From positions 7,068,001-7,132,000 of the forward strand of contig NZ_JAGRPV010000001.1 of NCBI RefSeq assembly GCF_030014955.1: 64,000 nucleotides of DNA, written 5' to 3'. The notes below the pieces were generated by a model, which worked only from the letters and a program-made list of their open reading frames with translations, was not told the origin of the DNA and made no database searches. The translations under genes were made by a program, and so were the position numbers. Shown here piece by piece: positions 9,689-19,147 of this stretch (position 1 is the first letter of the stretch; every line of letters starts with the position of its first letter). The stretch is from Cohnella hashimotonis. Its GTDB lineage: Bacteria > Bacillota > Bacilli > Paenibacillales > Paenibacillaceae.

Positions 9689-10585
9689 TCAGTCTCCTCC
9701 CCCGTAAGTCACCCAACGCTTGGACGACTTGAAGATGATCCAGGTGAGAATGCCCGCCATGACGAACAGAATCCATGCCATTGCCGACGCCTTGCCCATC
9801 TTGAAATAAATAAACGCGTTCTGGTACAGGTAGACGGCGTACATGAGCAGCGAGTTTTCCGGCCCGCCGCTGACCTGGTTCAAATTGCTGCTGGAGATGA
9901 CGAAGTAGGCCTGGGTGAAATATTGCAAATTGTTGATCACCTGCATGATGAGCTGGAACAAAATAATGGGCGAGATCCAGTGGATGGTGATATGCCTAAA
10001 CTTGCGGAACCCACCCGCGCCGTCGATGGAGGCCGATTCGTAGAGCGACTGCGGCACCTCCTGCAGCGAAGCCAGGAAGATGATGATGATATTGCCGACG
10101 CCCCACAATCCCATGAGGATCAGGGACATCTTGCTGTAGGCGGGATCGGAGAACCAGCCCGGCTGCGGCAGGCCCAACCATCCCAGCAGCTTGTTCAGCA
10201 GGCCGTACTGCCCGTTCATGATCCACATCCATAAGAGCGACGTGGCCGCCAGCGGAATGATCGTCGGAATATAATAAACGGTTCGATAGACGGAGAGACC
10301 GCGAATCCGCGTATTGAGCAGCATAGCGGTTAGCAGCGCGAAGAGCAGGTTGACCGGCGTGCTGATGACCGTCAGGTACAGCGTGTTGCGAATGCTTTTC
10401 CAGAACAGGTCGTCTCCCATCAGGTCCCTGTAATTGTCCAGGCCGACAAAACGCGGAGATTGGAACACGTTGAAATCCGTGAAGCCGTAGTACAAGGAGG
10501 CGCACAGCGGATACAGCGTGAAGGCCAGAAAGCCGATGATCCAGGGGCTGGCGAAGACGAAGCCCGTCAAGTTGTTCTTGTTCAT
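9689..10585 (-). CDS. Carbohydrate ABC transporter permease, MalF type
   Basis: A 298-aa CUT1 permease. The N-terminal segment FASPWIIGFLAFTLYPL and the EAA loop (ESASIDGAGGFRKFRHITI) are characteristic, and six hydrophobic segments are visible. It forms the heterodimeric channel with the MalG-type partner downstream and takes substrate from the binding lipoprotein encoded 104 nt upstream. Substrate is unknown; the downstream NanE and ROK kinase suggest an amino sugar or an oligosaccharide containing one. Confidence 0.92.
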   Translation of the reverse strand: MNKNNLTGFVFASPWIIGFLAFTLYPLCASLYYGFTDFNVFQSPRFVGLDNYRDLMGDDLFWKSIRNTLYLTVISTPVNLLFALLTAMLLNTRIRGLSVYRTVYYIPTIIPLAATSLLWMWIMNGQYGLLNKLLGWLGLPQPGWFSDPAYSKMSLILMGLWGVGNIIIIFLASLQEVPQSLYESASIDGAGGFRKFRHITIHWISPIILFQLIMQVINNLQYFTQAYFVISSSNLNQVSGGPENSLLMYAVYLYQNAFIYFKMGKASAMAWILFVMAGILTWIIFKSSKRWVTYGGGD

Positions 10586-10689
10586 GGCAGAACCCCCATT
10601 GCTTGGCGCCGGACGAACCGCTGCGCTTCTTGCTGCGGAGCGCAGCGGCTCTGACCGAGCCGGCTATCGTTGGATGATGCGAGAGCCTC

Positions 10690-12072
10690 TTATTTGAGCA
10701 GTCCTGCGGATTTGTCCTTCATGTGCTTGACGGCCTCTTCGGCGGTTTGCTTGCCGCCGACGGCGAGCTCGAACTCGTCGTTGATCAGCTTGCCGTATTC
10801 GGTCTGTCCGGAAAATACCGGAAACGCTTTGAGGTTCGGACTCTTGGCCGCGTCGGCGAATGCCTTGAAGTCGGGAATGCTCTGCAGGGCCGGATCGTCG
10901 TACACCGAAGTCCGTGCCGGCAGGTTGGCGAACATGCTGTTGAACTTGGTCATGCCTTCCTTCGACATCAGCCAGCTCATGAACGCCCATGCGCCGTCTT
11001 TGTTTTTCGCGTTGCTCGGGATGAAGAACGTCGACGAGCTGACTTCTCCGCCGCCCGCGAGCTCGGGGTGGCCGGCCGGACCCGGCAGCGGCGCGACGCC
11101 GTAGTCGAGGTCTTTTTTCAGCACATTTTTAACCGTGTTGCCGAACCAAGGGCCGTCGATGCGCATCGCTTGCTTGCCAAGGAACATCGGATCGGTGGCG
11201 TCCATGTATTTGGCTGCGGCATTGAACTTGACGACATTGCCTACGCCGAATTGATTGCGATAATCCTGCATCAGCTTGATGGCTTCGACGGTGCCCGGAT
11301 TGTCCGGCGTCAGCGTCTTGCCGTCATCGGAGATGAAGCTGCCGCCGAACGCCATCGACATGCCCGTCGTGTAGTAAATGAGCGGGAAGTCCGGGAAGCC
11401 CAGCGTGTCGATCGTCTTGTCCGCGTTGACCTTCGTGAGCTTGATCGCATCCGCGAGCAGCTCGTCGGCCGTCTTCGGCGGCTCGGCGATGCCGGCGTCG
11501 GCGAACAGCTTTTTATTGTAGAAAAGGAGGTTGAAGTTCACGTTGATCGGCAGCGCGTACTGCTTGCCGTCGTACTTGCCGCCCTCTAGCGCGGCGGGCA
11601 CGAAATCGGAGAGGTCGTAATTATCCTTTTTGATGTATTCGTCGAGCGGCTCGAGCATGCCCTTCTCGGCGTAGGACGCCGTATTGTTGCTGAAGTTGTC
11701 CGTAATGTCCGGGCCGTCTCCGCTGGAGATGCCCACGACGACCTTCTGGACGTCCGGCACGGAGAGGCCTTTGACCTCGTAAAGGTCCTGGCTCGCGTTG
11801 AACTCGGCGATCAGCTTCTCGACGTTCTCGCCTTCGGCGCCGCCCCACAGGTACCAGAAGCTGACGGGCGTCTTATCCTTGGCGGGTTTGGCCGAAGCCG
11901 ATGCGGTTGCGGTTGCGGTTGCGGTTGCGGACGCCGAAGCGGACGAACCTGATGATGCGCCGGCCGAAGCCGAAGGGCTCGCGTTGCCGTTGTCCTTGTC
12001 GTTCCCGCATGCCGATACCGTCGCAGCTAGCGTCGCCGCGGCGAGTACCGCCGCTATCTTTCTTTTTTCCAT
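10690..12072 (-). CDS. Extracellular sugar-binding lipoprotein of ABC importer
   Basis: A 460-aa family-1 solute-binding protein. The signal peptide MEKRKIAAVLAAATLAATVSAC has its lipobox Cys about residue 22. A low-complexity linker rich in Ser/Ala/Thr (about 25-65) tethers the binding domain, which begins TPVSFWYLWGG. The A/T part of the linker comes from a GCAACC-type hexanucleotide repeat (about 11904-11935) that could change length by slippage. The ATG MEKRK is preferred; an upstream in-frame GTG overlaps the purine-rich ribosome site. It is the first gene of a transporter-NanE-kinase operon and has its own promoter. Confidence 0.9.
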   Translation of the reverse strand: MEKRKIAAVLAAATLAATVSACGNDKDNGNASPSASAGASSGSSASASATATATATASASAKPAKDKTPVSFWYLWGGAEGENVEKLIAEFNASQDLYEVKGLSVPDVQKVVVGISSGDGPDITDNFSNNTASYAEKGMLEPLDEYIKKDNYDLSDFVPAALEGGKYDGKQYALPINVNFNLLFYNKKLFADAGIAEPPKTADELLADAIKLTKVNADKTIDTLGFPDFPLIYYTTGMSMAFGGSFISDDGKTLTPDNPGTVEAIKLMQDYRNQFGVGNVVKFNAAAKYMDATDPMFLGKQAMRIDGPWFGNTVKNVLKKDLDYGVAPLPGPAGHPELAGGGEVSSSTFFIPSNAKNKDGAWAFMSWLMSKEGMTKFNSMFANLPARTSVYDDPALQSIPDFKAFADAAKSPNLKAFPVFSGQTEYGKLINDEFELAVGGKQTAEEAVKHMKDKSAGLLK

Positions 12073-12120
12073 GTCGCATGCCACCCCTCATTAAGGTAGA
12101 GATTCGATGAGCTCGCTTTT

Positions 12121-12149
12121 ATTATAGGGGCGATTGGATGAACATGTAA
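12121..12149 (-). promoter_or_regulatory. Probable sigma-A promoter of the sugar importer operon
   Basis: TTACAT (12144-12149), a 17-nt spacer, and TATAAT (12121-12126) on the minus strand, about 50 nt before the lipoprotein start. The palindrome at 12179-12191 lies 30 bp upstream of the -35 box. Confidence 0.65.
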
Positions 12150-12178
12150 AGAATTATTTCTTTTTATTTAATATTTTT

Positions 12179-12191
12179 GGAGGTATACTCC
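12179..12191. promoter_or_regulatory. Candidate RpiR-regulator operator, site 1
   Basis: GGAGGTATACTCC is a near-perfect 13-bp palindrome centred on GTATAC. The same element recurs at 13936-13948. Read on the minus strand with its TTT-rich flank, site 2 matches site 1 on the plus strand closely. The neighbouring RpiR-family gene makes it the likely binder, but this is inference. Confidence 0.55.
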
Positions 12192-12265
12192 TTTTATTTA
12201 GAAAGGTACCCGTTTCTCTTTGTGGAACGATGCCAGAGACGCGCGAGACGGCGCGCGGGCAGCCT

Positions 12266-13885
12266 TTAGGCCGGGTCCTTTTCGGAGGTTCGCTCCACTC
12301 GGAACCCGACTTCGAACATGCGGTTCCAAGGCAGCGTCAGGTCGCTGATCGAGAGTACGCCGAAGAATGGCATATACGTTTTGGAGAATTGCTCCAATCT
12401 GCGGACGATAGACGCTTCAATCCGGGGCTGGACATGTGAAATTCGAAAATATTCGGCATCCAGTCCCGGAAGCTCCTCACGACAGACATCCTCTCGCACC
12501 ACAGATTGATAGCCCCAATCCTCGAGAAGACGATACGCGTAGTACAGACGGCTGCGGTCCCGCCTCGCTTCGTCGCTTTCCTCGGGCCGGTCTCTGTAAT
12601 ACGATTCGATGATCGCGTGCGAGATGACCGTGCCCAGCGCATTGCCGGACGTATTCCAAGCCGCATAAGCGGTGATACCCTCGAGCAGACCCTCTTGCCC
12701 TAAGAGACGCATAAGCGACTGGTCTCCTCCGTTGGACAGCGCGACATCCGCCAGCGCGACGAGCCGTCCCCGGCTCAGATGGTGCCGAATCGCTTCCGCG
12801 AACTCGCGGATGTGAATCTCCGACGCATAGGTGCGATGGCGGCGCTCAGGCGGGTCCATCGTCTCCGCGGCTTCCGTGCCGGACACGGCCGGCGAATGCA
12901 CCATCAAATGAATATCGGCCGGCTCCACCGAGTCCGCGATGACCGCGCGAGCCGCGGTGAGATGCGACTTGATGCTCTCGGCCAAACTGCGATCCTCGTA
13001 CTTCGGAATGCAGAACGGCCCTTTTGTGGAGGAATATCGGATACGGAACAACGGCGTATACGACTTGGTCTCGCAAAACAGCCGCGCGAACAGCGTGCAG
13101 CCGATCTCGTCGGCGCCCGGATAAACGTGAACCTTGGCGGCCAAAGACAGCCGGTCTACGAGCGCGGCAATTCGGCGCTGATCTACGGAGGTGTGGCCGT
13201 ATTCGGCATTGTCGTCGAGCGGGATGATCAGAAAATCGATGATCCCCTCCGCGGCGAGCTCAATCGTACGGACGTTAACAGCGTGATTGATACGTCGGCG
13301 GTTAAGGAAGTCATCCTGGACCTCAGCCGGCACGACGGCACGCAGATTCGCCAGATCCTTGAGGAGCTCGTCTTCGGCAGAAGGGACAGGGGTTGAGGCC
13401 GGGCTGGCCGAATGGAAGCCGGCCGCGGGAGTCGCTTCGCGGTCCAGCATATCCGTCAGCTTGCCGATGCGGCAAAGCTCGCTGCCGTACTCGGCATAAT
13501 AATCGGGCTCTTCTTCGCTGCTGGAGTAGGCAGGCGCGCGCGTTATCAGGTTAAAGGCATAGAGGCGGAGGTCGGGCTTCGCCCGTTTGAGCTCGCGCAG
13601 CGCATCGAGCCGCGCGAGGCAGATATCGAGGGAGAGATGATGGAGTCTCGAGGGGACGATCCCGCCGTATACGAGCATATCGACGGAAATAATGGCTTGA
13701 TCCGCATGTCTCGCATGGTCGGCGAGCCAACGGGCGATCGCGGGGACGTCCCCCGGCGTCTTTTTGCGTCCGAGCAGCGAGGCAGCCGGAGCTGTAACCG
13801 TCAGATCGGTCATCTCCGCCAATGCCAGCGGATAGCGGTAGTTGCACGGTCTCTCGTCTAGCGGCAGATAGAGGACGTTCGTCAA
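12266..13885 (-). CDS. DUF4127 family protein
   Basis: A 539-aa soluble protein recognised as DUF4127 from VLYLPLDERPCNYRYPLALA at the N-terminus, ISVDMLVYGGIVPSR (about 75), IIPLDDNAEYG (about 220) and DVALSNGGDQSLMRLL (about 385). The conserved DERP, DD-N-YG and NGGD motifs look like metal- or substrate-binding sites, but the activity is unknown to me. No signal peptide or membrane segment. It starts at TTG with AGGAGG 6 nt upstream. It lies between an RpiR regulator and a sugar importer and shares a palindrome with the latter, so a role in processing the imported sugar is plausible. Confidence 0.8.
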   Translation of the reverse strand: MTNVLYLPLDERPCNYRYPLALAEMTDLTVTAPAASLLGRKKTPGDVPAIARWLADHARHADQAIISVDMLVYGGIVPSRLHHLSLDICLARLDALRELKRAKPDLRLYAFNLITRAPAYSSSEEEPDYYAEYGSELCRIGKLTDMLDREATPAAGFHSASPASTPVPSAEDELLKDLANLRAVVPAEVQDDFLNRRRINHAVNVRTIELAAEGIIDFLIIPLDDNAEYGHTSVDQRRIAALVDRLSLAAKVHVYPGADEIGCTLFARLFCETKSYTPLFRIRYSSTKGPFCIPKYEDRSLAESIKSHLTAARAVIADSVEPADIHLMVHSPAVSGTEAAETMDPPERRHRTYASEIHIREFAEAIRHHLSRGRLVALADVALSNGGDQSLMRLLGQEGLLEGITAYAAWNTSGNALGTVISHAIIESYYRDRPEESDEARRDRSRLYYAYRLLEDWGYQSVVREDVCREELPGLDAEYFRISHVQPRIEASIVRRLEQFSKTYMPFFGVLSISDLTLPWNRMFEVGFRVERTSEKDPA

Positions 13886-13935
13886 AGGAATCCTCCTACA
13901 ATTAGGAATTAAACTCCAAATAAAAATTTAATAAA

Positions 13936-13948
13936 GGAGTATACTTCC
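13936..13948. promoter_or_regulatory. Candidate RpiR-regulator operator, site 2
   Basis: GGAGTATACTTCC palindrome that begins at the -10 box of the DUF4127 promoter and covers the expected transcription start, a classical repressor position. It matches site 1 in the core and in the adjoining T/A-rich flank. Confidence 0.6.
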
Positions 13949-13977
13949 ATTATAGTGACCCCGTGACGCCGAATCAA
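13949..13977 (-). promoter_or_regulatory. Probable promoter of the DUF4127 gene
   Basis: TTGATT (13972-13977), a 17-nt spacer, and TATAAT (13949-13954). The -35 box overlaps the stop codon of the upstream RpiR gene. Confidence 0.65.
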
Positions 13978-14843
13978 TAAATTTTATCCAGGACGGACTT
14001 CGAGGTACGTCCCAATGCTTCGTACGCTTTGTCCTTGAACCGGATGGCCGTGGCCGTCGACAAGACGTCGAGCACATGAATTTGCGACAGCTTGGAGGAA
14101 AACGCGCCGCCTTGAAGCGGCGTCTCGCGCGACTTGGACAGGAGCACGACGTCCGCGAACTGTGTCAAAGGCGACCGCAAGTGGCTCGTCAGGCAGATGA
14201 GAAAGACCGACTTTTGCTTGGCCAATCGAACCGCATCGACGATATCCTTCGTGCTGCCGGTGGTCGAAACAGCGAAGACAACATCTCCGTCTTGCATGAG
14301 CGCAGCCGTCATCGCCATCATATGCGGATCGATCACGGCCTCGGTATCGTAACCGAGCCGCATAAATCGGTATTTGGCATCGAGCGCGGTATTGCCGGAC
14401 GAACCTACGCCGAAAAAGTAAATTTTCCGGGCGGCACCGATCGCGTCGATCGCACGTTCCATCTGCGTCGTATCAAGCATATTGAGCGTATTCTCGATCG
14501 CCTTGGTGTTCTCCGCGGTAATCTTGGTCGCCATCGCGCGGATGTCGTCGGTCTCTTCGATCTCGCTATGGACGTTGCGTACCGGCACGACCAGGTCCTG
14601 AGCCAAGGAGAGCTTGAACTCCTGATAGCCCTTGAACCCGATCTTGCGGCATAGCCGAAGGACAGAGGTCTCTCCGGTTCCTGCCTTCTCCGCCAGATCC
14701 GTCAGCGTAATATAGACGACCGCTTCAGGATCCTGCTGGATGACGTCGGCGATTTTCTTTTCCGTGCGCGTGAGCGAATTATAGATGCTGGACAAAACGA
14801 GCAGCGTATTAGCGCCGCCCGACGTTCCCTTAGGTTTGGACAC
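13974..14843 (-). CDS. MurR/RpiR-family transcriptional regulator
   Basis: A 289-aa regulator. The N-terminal HTH_6 domain (LTRTEKKIADVIQQDPEAVV, TDLAEKAGTGETSVLRLCRK, GFKGYQEFKL) is followed by a SIS sugar-phosphate-binding domain (about 115-260; FGVGSSGNTALDAKYRF, AVSTTGSTKDIVDAVRLAK). Family members sense phosphosugars such as MurNAc-6-P, GlcN-6-P or ManNAc-6-P. The GTG start has AGGGAG about 8 nt upstream. An inverted repeat TATTCGAATA lies at 14883-14892 in its own upstream region. Position at the head of the locus makes it the likely controller of the importer and NanE/kinase genes. Confidence 0.92.
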   Translation of the reverse strand: MSKPKGTSGGANTLLVLSSIYNSLTRTEKKIADVIQQDPEAVVYITLTDLAEKAGTGETSVLRLCRKIGFKGYQEFKLSLAQDLVVPVRNVHSEIEETDDIRAMATKITAENTKAIENTLNMLDTTQMERAIDAIGAARKIYFFGVGSSGNTALDAKYRFMRLGYDTEAVIDPHMMAMTAALMQDGDVVFAVSTTGSTKDIVDAVRLAKQKSVFLICLTSHLRSPLTQFADVVLLSKSRETPLQGGAFSSKLSQIHVLDVLSTATAIRFKDKAYEALGRTSKSVLDKIY

Positions 14844-14940
14844 TGGGGTGCTCCCTTCGTTCGAGAGAAAAATTCCTTCTTATATTCGAATAATAGATGA
14901 AAACTCCATTTAGAACAAGTAAGTTTCGACCTTCGATCAG

Positions 14941-14992
14941 AAAAAAGAGAAAAGAGCAGAAGCGTACGCCGCGGCGTCCGTCTCTGCTCTTT
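14941..14992 (-). terminator. Terminator of the radical SAM gene
   Basis: Stem AAAGAGCAGA (14951-14960)/TCTGCTCTTT (14983-14992) with an inner GACGC/GCGTA-like extension, followed on the minus strand by TCTCTTTTTT. It lies 4 nt after the radical SAM stop. Confidence 0.85.
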
Positions 14993-14995
14993 GAT

Positions 14996-16264
14996 TCACA
15001 CTGTGGCATTCGCCCGGTTTTTCCGCGATGGCGGAATATGCGTATAGGACCCGATGACGACGTCCGGCAGCTCCTCGCGGAAGATCTCGAGCAGTGTTTT
15101 CATGCCGTAAATCTCGCCCTTAGCCTTCGGAATAAGGTTCAGGTAAGCGTCGGGATCGATGTTCAGGTTGCGCATCTGAATGAGCTTAAGCTTGGTCCGT
15201 CGCGCAAATTCAATCATGGCTTCGATCTCTTCCTCCCGATCCGTGACGCCGGGGAAAATCAGGTAGTTGATCGAAGTGTAGACGCCCTGGCTCTCCGCGT
15301 ATTTCATCGTCTTTTCGACGTTGGCGAGCGTGTAGCCCCGCGGTTTGTAGTAGGCGTTGTAGTGCTCGTCGATCGCGCTGATCGTACTGACGCGCATCAG
15401 GTCGAGCCCCGCGTCGGTAATGGCGCGCAGATGATCGCTGAGGCCGGCGTTCGTGTTGATGTTGATATAGCCGTTCGACGTGCGCTCGCGCACTCTTTTG
15501 ATCGCTTCGATGATCGTCTTGGCCTGCGTCGAGGGCTCGCCTTCGCAGCCTTGGCCGAAGCTTATGATCGTTTCGGGCTTTTTCAGATGCTCGAGCATGA
15601 TGTCAACGACTTCGTCCGTCGTCGGCTTGAACTTGAGACGCGTCTGCGGAGCCACGAAGCCGCTGTCGTCGGGCTGTTCGGAGATGCAGCCGAAGCAGCC
15701 GGCATTGCATGAAAACGACACGGGCACGGCTCCCTCGAGACGCTGGAGAAACGTATTGGAAGCCGTCAGGCACTCGTAACCGAGCGCGCAATGAGAAAGA
15801 TGCTGGTACAGCCGATTGTCCGGGTAGGAGGCAAGCAACCTGCTCACTTCGACCTCCAGTTCCTTACGGTCGCAGTTGTCCGGATTCCAAGGCTCGGGAT
15901 CGTCCGTGCCCGCAGCCGCTACGTAGAAGCCGCCGTCTTTCCAGACGACGGCCGTATAGCCGAACAGAGGGAATATCTGCGTCTTGTCCGTCTTGGTGTA
16001 GCCCGGGACATAAAAGCGCGTGAAGCCCTGAGGCAGCAAAGCGCCGACCGCCTGGCTGCCCGCAGGCAAAGCCTTCATCTCGCCGGTCTTGGGATTCATC
16101 CCGATCGCGCGCGTGTGCGGCAAGCCGACCAGCGTAGCGCCGGCGGGGAGCGGAATTAATTCGTCTTCAAGCAGCTCGACCAGCCTGTCGCCGCTCCGCG
16201 CAACGGCATGAAGTTTGTCGTGATCGTATACATTGCCGTGCTCGTCTGCGTAAACCAGGTACAT
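14996..16264 (-). CDS. Radical SAM protein of unknown substrate
   Basis: A 422-aa protein. An N-terminal domain of about 170 residues precedes the radical SAM core, whose CNAGCFGC (CxxxCxxC, about residue 190) binds the 4Fe-4S cluster. Later landmarks are ISFGQGCEGEPS, YININTNAG and LMRVSTISA. Pairs of Cys in the N-terminal part (CDRKELE, HCALGYEC) could hold further metal. Activity cannot be named from sequence. It starts 72 nt after the rho stop, beyond a strong hairpin without T-run, so it may be partly read through from rho. Confidence 0.82.
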   Translation of the reverse strand: MYLVYADEHGNVYDHDKLHAVARSGDRLVELLEDELIPLPAGATLVGLPHTRAIGMNPKTGEMKALPAGSQAVGALLPQGFTRFYVPGYTKTDKTQIFPLFGYTAVVWKDGGFYVAAAGTDDPEPWNPDNCDRKELEVEVSRLLASYPDNRLYQHLSHCALGYECLTASNTFLQRLEGAVPVSFSCNAGCFGCISEQPDDSGFVAPQTRLKFKPTTDEVVDIMLEHLKKPETIISFGQGCEGEPSTQAKTIIEAIKRVRERTSNGYININTNAGLSDHLRAITDAGLDLMRVSTISAIDEHYNAYYKPRGYTLANVEKTMKYAESQGVYTSINYLIFPGVTDREEEIEAMIEFARRTKLKLIQMRNLNIDPDAYLNLIPKAKGEIYGMKTLLEIFREELPDVVIGSYTHIPPSRKNRANATV

Positions 16265-16288
16265 GGCGTATAGCTCCTTTCGTGACTT

Positions 16289-16318
16289 GGACGCGCCCGG
16301 ACGATGCCGGGCGCGTCC
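16289..16318. terminator. GC-rich hairpin between rho and the radical SAM gene
   Basis: Perfect 12-bp stem GGACGCGCCCGG/CCGGGCGCGTCC with a 6-nt loop. No T-run follows on either strand, so it may be a weak terminator, a pause or an mRNA-stabilising hairpin rather than a classical intrinsic terminator. Confidence 0.5.
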
Positions 16319-16336
16319 TATATGGCATGGGCGAGC

Positions 16337-19093
16337 TTATTCGCTCGCCGGGTTGTTCTTGGTCGTGCGCCGCTGGCGAGGCGTCTTGGCTGCAGGGGCT
16401 TCGGCGTCCGCGGGCGCAGCAGGCGCCGCGGGCGTAGGTGCCGCGGGCGTGTCGCCTGCGGCGTCGTCCGCAGCCGCCTTGGCGGCGCGAGCGCTTGTCT
16501 TGGCGCCCGCGGCAGCGCGGGTGCGCGGCTTGGCAGCGGTCGGCGGAGCTGCAGCCGTCTCTGCCGCCTGCGGAGCAGCGGTTGGCTCGGCCGCCTGCGC
16601 GGCAGGCGCGTCATCGGCCGCGGTCTTAGCAGCGCGGCCTCCACGGGTAGTGCCGCGCGTCGTCGAAGACGAAGCGCGCGTTGACGTGCGCTTGGCGGCG
16701 GCCGGCGTATCGCCGCCGGCAGACGGCGCCTCTGGGGCGACGGCTGCGCTCGGCGGAGCGGCAGGTGCCGCCTCGTTTGCTGCGCTTGGCGCAACAGCCG
16801 GGGCAGACGCTACAGAAGCTGCCGTGCTTGACGCGGCAGCAGAAGCCGGCGTTGTCGCTGCGTTCGGCTTGGCAGCCGGCACAGACGCCGCAGGCGCTGC
16901 TGCGCTTGGCGCGGGGGCCGACGGCGTTGCCGACGGTGTCGCTGCACTCGGCGCAGCAGCTGCTGCAGACGCCGCCGGCGTTGCTGCGTTAGAAGCGGCT
17001 GCCGGCGGCGTTGACGCGGCCGGCGCTGTTGCGGACGCTGACGGAGCCGCCACCGCGGGCGCTGCTGCCGGGTTGGAACGCGCAGCTCCCGAAGCCGCGC
17101 CAGCGCTGCCAGATGTTGGCCGGCCGGATGCCGCGGAGCCGCTGCCGGTCGCCGGCCTCGAAGTACGAGCCGCCGCTCCCGGCGAGGAAGCAGCCGGTCG
17201 TGCCGAAGATCTCGCGGCCGAAGATGCCGACGGCGACGAAGCCGAAGCCGTGCCGCCCGGTCTGGACGAAGCGCTCGTACGAGGCGTCGCTCCCGTCGGC
17301 GGCACGCCGCCGCCCGTCGTCGAGGAGGTGCCTGCGCCTGTGTTCCCTACGTTCGGGTTCGCCGCAGCCGAAGGCGCGATCGGCGTGCCGTTCCCCGTAC
17401 CCGAGGCTGCACTTGCCGAATTCCCCGCCCCTGTTCCGGTCGACGGCGATCCGGCAGGCGAGGACGGCATCTGCGATGCCGGCGACCCGCCGCTCGAAGA
17501 AGGCGAAGTTGCGTTAGGACGTCCCCCGTAGGAGGACGAGCCGTTCGAGTAGGTCGGACGGCTGCTCGAGTAACTGCCGCCGCGCGGCCCTGCATTGTAG
17601 CTGCCAGGACGGGACTGCGACAGCGGCCGGGAACCTGAAGGCCCCGAATAACGGGAACCGCCGGTCGACCCGGACGAAGCGGAGCCGTAACCCGCTCCTG
17701 TACCCGAAGCGCCGCCTGAAGCTGCGGTACCGGAAGAAGAGCCTGCGGATGCGGCGCTGGACGTCGTACCGCTCGAAGCGGTGCTGCCGGAAGCTGCCGT
17801 GCCCCCGGTCTGCCCGGGACGCAGCGGTCCGCGGCCCGGCGCATTCGCCGCGCTGTCCAGCACGGTCAGAAATTCCACGTTGGTCTTCGTGCCGCCCAGC
17901 TTGCGCAGAAATTGGTCCACGAACTCGATCGAGTCGTTCATGCTCTTGCGCAGCGTCCATACCTTGTCGAGCTCCTCCTTGGAAAGGAGCATCTCCTCGC
18001 GGCGCGTGCCTGAGCGGCGAATGTCGAGCGCCGGGAAGATTCTGCGCTCGGCGAGCTTGCGATCGAGGTGCAGTTCCATATTGCCTGTGCCCTTGAATTC
18101 CTCGTAGATGACATCATCCATCCGAGAGCCCGTCTCGACGAGCGCGGTGGCCAGAATGGTCAAGCTGCCGCCCTCTTCGATGTTGCGCGCCGCGCCGAAG
18201 AACCGCTTCGGACGGTGAAACGCAGCTGGATCCACGCCACCGGACAGGGTACGACCCGAAGGCGGCACAACGAGATTGTAAGCTCGCGCCAGTCGGGTAA
18301 TGCTGTCCAGCAGGATAACGACGTCGCGCTTCTGCTCGACCAGACGGCGGGCACGCTCGAGCACGAGCTCCGCAACTTTAATATGATGCTCGGGAACTTC
18401 GTCGAAAGTCGATGCCACGACCTCGCCTTTGACCGAACGCTGCATATCCGTTACTTCTTCCGGGCGCTCGTCGATCAGCAAGACGAATAAATAGATATCC
18501 GGACGGTTGGTCGAGATGCTGTTGGCGATTTCTTTGAGGAGGAGCGTCTTACCAGCTTTGGGAGGAGCGACAATGAGACCGCGTTGTCCGAGTCCGACCG
18601 GGGCCAGGAGGTCCATAATGCGGGTGGACAAGCGATGGGGCGACGATTCGAGCACAAGCTTTTGATCCGGGAACAGCGGTGTGAGTGCCGGAAAGTGCAA
18701 GCGCTCCGCGGCTACTTCCGGCGTGTCGCCGTTGACGAGATTCACCTGCAGCAGGCCGAAGTACCGTTCGTTTTCCTTGGGCGTCCGGCACTTGCCGGAG
18801 ACGAGATCTCCGGTGCGCAAGTCGAACTTGCGAATCTGGGAAGCGGAGATATAAATATCCTCCGCGCTGGGCAAATAATTGATCGGGCGAAGAAAGCCGT
18901 AGCCTTCGGGCAAAACTTCCAGCACGCCTTCGAGAAACATGTGTCCGCCGCGTTCGGCCTGCGCACGCAGGATGGCGATCATGAGTTCCTTTTTGATCAT
19001 CTGACTGTAGCCTGCGATCTGAAGGTCCTTCGCCAGCTTGTATAGCTGGGTCAGGCTGAGGCCTTCCAGATCGGACATTTTAAAATCCGTCAA
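16337..19093 (-). CDS. rho: Transcription termination factor Rho with long disordered C-terminal extension
   Basis: The first roughly 415 residues are a complete Rho: N-terminal domain, RNA-binding cold-shock domain ([20 protein letters not shown]), P-loop [17 protein letters not shown]-loop region [10 protein letters not shown], and the R-loop region [10 protein letters not shown]. It then continues in frame for about 500 residues of low-complexity sequence: first Gly/Ser/Tyr/Arg-rich, then Ala/Pro/Ser-rich, then Lys/Arg/Ala-rich, ending [13 protein letters not shown]. Typical Bacillota Rho is about 425 aa. The TTG start is chosen because [10 protein letters not shown] then aligns with the family N-terminus and a GGGG site lies 6 nt upstream. 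It follows murA, as in B. subtilis. Confidence 0.95.
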   Translation of the reverse strand: MTDFKMSDLEGLSLTQLYKLAKDLQIAGYSQMIKKELMIAILRAQAERGGHMFLEGVLEVLPEGYGFLRPINYLPSAEDIYISASQIRKFDLRTGDLVSGKCRTPKENERYFGLLQVNLVNGDTPEVAAERLHFPALTPLFPDQKLVLESSPHRLSTRIMDLLAPVGLGQRGLIVAPPKAGKTLLLKEIANSISTNRPDIYLFVLLIDERPEEVTDMQRSVKGEVVASTFDEVPEHHIKVAELVLERARRLVEQKRDVVILLDSITRLARAYNLVVPPSGRTLSGGVDPAAFHRPKRFFGAARNIEEGGSLTILATALVETGSRMDDVIYEEFKGTGNMELHLDRKLAERRIFPALDIRRSGTRREEMLLSKEELDKVWTLRKSMNDSIEFVDQFLRKLGGTKTNVEFLTVLDSAANAPGRGPLRPGQTGGTAASGSTASSGTTSSAASAGSSSGTAASGGASGTGAGYGSASSGSTGGSRYSGPSGSRPLSQSRPGSYNAGPRGGSYSSSRPTYSNGSSSYGGRPNATSPSSSGGSPASQMPSSPAGSPSTGTGAGNSASAASGTGNGTPIAPSAAANPNVGNTGAGTSSTTGGGVPPTGATPRTSASSRPGGTASASSPSASSAARSSARPAASSPGAAARTSRPATGSGSAASGRPTSGSAGAASGAARSNPAAAPAVAAPSASATAPAASTPPAAASNAATPAASAAAAAPSAATPSATPSAPAPSAAAPAASVPAAKPNAATTPASAAASSTAASVASAPAVAPSAANEAAPAAPPSAAVAPEAPSAGGDTPAAAKRTSTRASSSTTRGTTRGGRAAKTAADDAPAAQAAEPTAAPQAAETAAAPPTAAKPRTRAAAGAKTSARAAKAAADDAAGDTPAAPTPAAPAAPADAEAPAAKTPRQRRTTKNNPASE

Positions 19094-19147
19094 TACAATC
19101 CCCACTTCATATTAGGATGTGCGCAGCGCCGGAGCGGCTGCCGCCGC

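Noticed and set aside
16263..17531. 422-residue Ala-rich frame opposite the rho tail
   Set aside because: Antisense shadow of GC-rich low-complexity codons. The rho frame continues from a complete enzyme and ends in a charged tail, while this one has no recognisable feature.
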